Shown here: positions 23,089-25,911 of the stretch, one piece after another
Layout of the letters: the number at the start of each line of letters is the position of its first letter
How positions within the stretch are numbered: the stretch's first letter is position 1
From: Zarea fungicola
Lineage: Eukaryota > Ascomycota > Sordariomycetes > Hypocreales > Cordycipitaceae
Assembly: GCA_900169235.1 (NCBI GenBank)
Contig: FWCC01000504.1
Coordinates: forward strand, 1-25,911
DNA: 25,911 bases
Reading direction: 5' to 3'
The notes under the pieces: generated by a model
The model's database searches: none
What the model was told of the DNA's origin: nothing
What the model saw: the letters and a program-made list of their open reading frames with translations, nothing else
Program-made: the position numbers and the translations under genes

Positions 23089-23290
23089 GGGCTGCTCCCG
23101 CGAAGCAGTTTTCCGGGCTGCCAAGGCTGAGCGCCAAAGGCTGAACACCAACGAAAGCCACAAGGCGCTAATGAAAAGGCTCGTCTTCACCAGACGCACC
23201 ATCACGTTGACGAAACTTGGTGGGATGTTCGGTCGTGTTCGGGATATGGAAAGAGTTTTGCCAATCGCAAACCGCCAGAAAGAAACCTAG
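23089..23290 (+). other. Exon-like segment after a consensus splice acceptor, unrecognised
   Basis: A pyrimidine tract ending in TTTCTGCAG (about 23067-23088) looks like a fungal 3' splice site. The frame that follows is open to TAG at 23288-23290 and codes a basic, charged peptide (AAKAERQRL, KALMKRL, FTRRTITLTKLGG). The same frame is open upstream to 22919, with a composition rich in Phe, Cys and Tyr that looks non-coding. I found no good donor site upstream. It could be the last exon of a gene or a gene relic. No family is recognised. Confidence 0.2.
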
Positions 23291-24900
23291 CGCCAATTCT
23301 AGAGATTGATCAAGAGACAGAGAAGAAAATCCAATACCGGCACGGTACCGAAATTGGGTTACGTTAACTTGATACGACTCTTTCCTTTCATTTGCAAGTC
23401 AAGTTGGCTAGTCATTGACAAGGCCCTCTTTGCCCCAAAACTAACTACCGATTGCCGGTACAACAAAACACCCTAGCTCGAATTCGTACCTGTTGAAGAA
23501 CTAGCCTGCATCTATTGGCAGCCACTGAGAGACAGGAACCTATTAGGGCACGACGAAATGTCAATGGGATCTGGACTTACTCACACTTACGGCCCGATTT
23601 GAATGCTGCACGACGGCTGTCCGATCAGAAAAATGGATATTGTCAAGTTTTACCTGTGATATCAGCAACATAAAATAGCGGGTAAAGGCACGAGTATGGC
23701 AAGGTCATGATTGTTTAACAGCAGGACCTCTTCCGGGCCGGTTTAGAAGCTCCGGCTTTTGGAGGCGCGAGGCGTCTCGAAGCTATTTGTTCTAGGCTGG
23801 CCTGCCCATGCGGCTCTATTGCCTATTTGGGCTGCCTAGACGTCACTTCGCTCAGTGCTTGCGAGAGATTGACTGGCATTTCATGCCCGTACCGACTAGT
23901 CCACATGTTTCAGCGCTCACGTGCTGTAGCATTCTGGCAACGGTCATCAGGAGAGGCACTGTTTGGTACAGAAACGTATAGCATGACCAGAAAACTATGC
24001 GGCTTTCGGTGTGCCGAAGCGCTGCCTCGTTAATAACTCTCTTTCAAATTCTCTCAGTGCAGTTGCTAGCCCAATGGAGGCTAGGTGAACTAATTACCGG
24101 ATTAACTTACTCGAGCTCGCGCTGTTTGGAACCTGAGCCAGAGCCGTAGTAAATCAGGGAGAAAAGGTCCATGATGATTGATGAATTTCGTTGACTTTTG
24201 ACGAGGCAACCAGTCGTGTAAACCCTGAGAGTGGAAATATGAGGCGCTTGCGGCCGCTGTTATGCTGGGCACATCTCAGTTGTGGTGGGACAAGGATAGA
24301 CGGCAACTGAAGAGCCGGAAACGCGGCGTACAGTGCCAGAGAAGTCGGTAGTTACCAGAGAGAGGGTGAGGATGTGATACATGGTTGCTAGCTAGTCAGT
24401 GGCCTTAATGAGTAGAACATTTATGAATTCGGACCCCCTCTTCATGCAGAACAGCTAAGAGCCACCATAAGAATAGTAGGACACTACAAGAAAAGATTCC
24501 CACTCGCTGGGCCAGTAGGTGAGTTGTTGTTTCCAGGTCGGGGCCATGTAAGAACAGGAAACAGCTGCATCTATCAGGTTTATTTACTTCATTTGAAATT
24601 GATTTTTTTTTTTCATTTACTGTAGGAGTTAAAACGGCAGCACACCTAGGTTCCTTCGTTGCTACTGTGTTGATCATGGGCTATGTTAACAGCTACTACG
24701 CCACCACAAAAGGTGAATATATGAAGTCAAGAATGTATCAACGGTGAGAGAGCCACGCGGAAGCGACGGCCAGGGGCCGGCTGAGGAGCACGGCATGAAT
24801 TTGATTGATTGCCCCAGGTTCAGCTTTCAAGCCAAAGTGGCGGCGGGAACCTTTAGGCAAACTCACAAAATGGGGGCGAAATGAGAGTTTGAGTCAATAA
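23291..24900. other. Gene-free stretch
   Basis: No recognised gene. The frames at 23827-24033 (+) and 24405-24677 (-) are 68 and 90 codons and match nothing I know. No repeats of note were seen. Confidence 0.5.
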
Positions 24901-24966
24901 CGAAATGCTGTAGGGAAGTTTAAATTGAAAAATAAAAATAATGAATTACGAATTGAAGAAGAGTGA

Positions 24967-24999
24967 GGGGGGGGGGGGGNNGGGGGGGGGGGGGGGGGG
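24967..24999. repeat. Poly-G run with a 2-base assembly gap
   Basis: Thirteen G (24967-24979), two N (24980-24981) and eighteen G (24982-24999). The true length is unknown, and contigs may have been joined here. Confidence 0.95.
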
Positions 25000-25911
25000 T
25001 TGTCATATGGTGAAGAGTGGTGTGATATGCAATCAAATAGACTCTTCGTCTATCGTTGGTATCCTCTTGGCCCGCCGATGCGACGATAGACTTTGTCTGT
25101 GTCATGTCAATGCGAAAACCGCAGCGACCAGATGAATGGTGTCATGGTTTCGGGGAATACGCGATTGAGTCGGTGGTTGGTTTGTGTTTTTGTATGTTTG
25201 GACTTTAGATTTCAACGATGTAGTCAAGAGTCAGATACCGGTGGTTCGGGACCAGGCTCCTAAAGTTAAAAATGCCATTTCTGGGTGGGGAGGAGGAGAG
25301 GAGCTGGGTGGTTGTGATGAATAGCCCGGATCGTTTGGAAGAGGGTGGGTGTGAGTGGACATTTGCCGAGACAATGAAATTTTAAATAGCAGAGATTATG
25401 GTGATGAGGATGAGGCTAATCAATGATGCTGATTATATGGGCCACGGGGAAAAACACCGAGGCAGCATGTTGATTTAATTTAAGTTATTTTTGTACGGAG
25501 TATTAGTGAGAGTACGTGGGCAGTGCTTGAGTAAGTGAGTAAGAGAGTAAGAGATGGCAAAAGTGAAGATGAGGAGGCGGCGGAGAAGTGCTAGTGAGTT
25601 GTTGGTAGTATTGCTTTGTGCCTCTGCCATGCAGTAGAATAGCGTGGTACTTGTGCGTTCAGGGTCAGATACCACAGTCTGCCGAGGGCTCAAGTCACTT
25701 TTGTCCTCATCGTCCCCCTCTTCTTCTCTTTCTTTTTTATCTTTGCTAGTTACTACCTGGCTATTAGTGGCATTGTCAGTTTGAGAGAGTGTGTGTGTCT
25801 GGTCGTTGCTTTTTTGTTCCAACTGCCAGACCACAGCCAACTAAACAGGGGTACGTATGGCTACGCTAATGTAGAGCCACTGTAGTAGCCACTCAAGGGG
25901 GTGACAAAAAA
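25000..25911. other. Low-complexity purine/pyrimidine-biased stretch at the right edge
   Basis: The plus strand is G/A-rich in blocks (for example 25283-25310) and has an 8-bp imperfect repeat GAGTAAG(T/A) three times at 25529-25552. It is then pyrimidine-rich at about 25703-25745. On the minus strand this gives C/T-rich tracts of the kind seen in fungal promoters and 5' leaders. A minus frame at 25475-25840 (121 codons) has no ATG in its first part, and its Lys/Glu/Asp-rich stretch comes from the purine tract, so I do not call it a gene. TACGGAGTA occurs at 25494-25502. Confidence 0.45.

Noticed and set aside
25475..25840. 121-codon minus frame with an acidic/basic tract
   Set aside because: There is no ATG in its first half, and the charged stretch is the translation of a simple purine tract.

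Overview
This window is most likely draft-assembly DNA from a filamentous ascomycete. The only convincing gene, at the left edge, encodes an extracellular protein of the fungal type: long Ser/Thr/Gly-rich tracts joined to Cys-rich modules. The 9-mer TACGGAGTA (either strand) occurs four times in the intergenic DNA. I associate that word with Aspergillus/Penicillium-type genomes, but from memory and unchecked, so the class is a guess. A 2-base N gap inside a poly-G run near 24.98 kb shows that the assembly is unfinished.

Left end (1-1545, + strand): the 3' part of one open reading frame, with its 5' end outside the window. It starts with about 154 codons of Ser-Thr-Ser-Gly-Ser-like repeats that contain a 180-bp higher-order duplication. 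A 12-cysteine module follows, then a Ser/Thr linker of about 64 residues, then a second 12-cysteine module that ends at the stop. Each module contains two units with the exact spacing C-x8-C-x7-C-x17-C-x14-C, so the window holds four such units. I know no named family with this spacing, and this is the most interesting signal here. A good AATAAA polyadenylation signal lies about 100 bases after the stop.

The rest (about 1.65-25.9 kb) is a roughly 24-kb stretch in which I find no recognisable gene, tRNA, rRNA, transposase, reverse transcriptase, CRISPR array or long repeat. The longest open frame is 153 codons. By my rough estimate that is about what random sequence of this length and base composition gives on six frames. 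The DNA is not strongly AT-rich and not visibly CpG-depleted, so it does not look like a RIP-mutated repeat island. It contains homopolymers (C11, T19, A12, A12-G7, poly-G), a few short tandem repeats, several inverted repeats and a few frames that read like protein but match nothing I know. The best of those are near 4.35-5.60 kb, 10.15 kb and 23.1 kb; all are listed at low confidence.

No pathway or multi-gene system can be reconstructed from one partial gene and a gene-poor flank.
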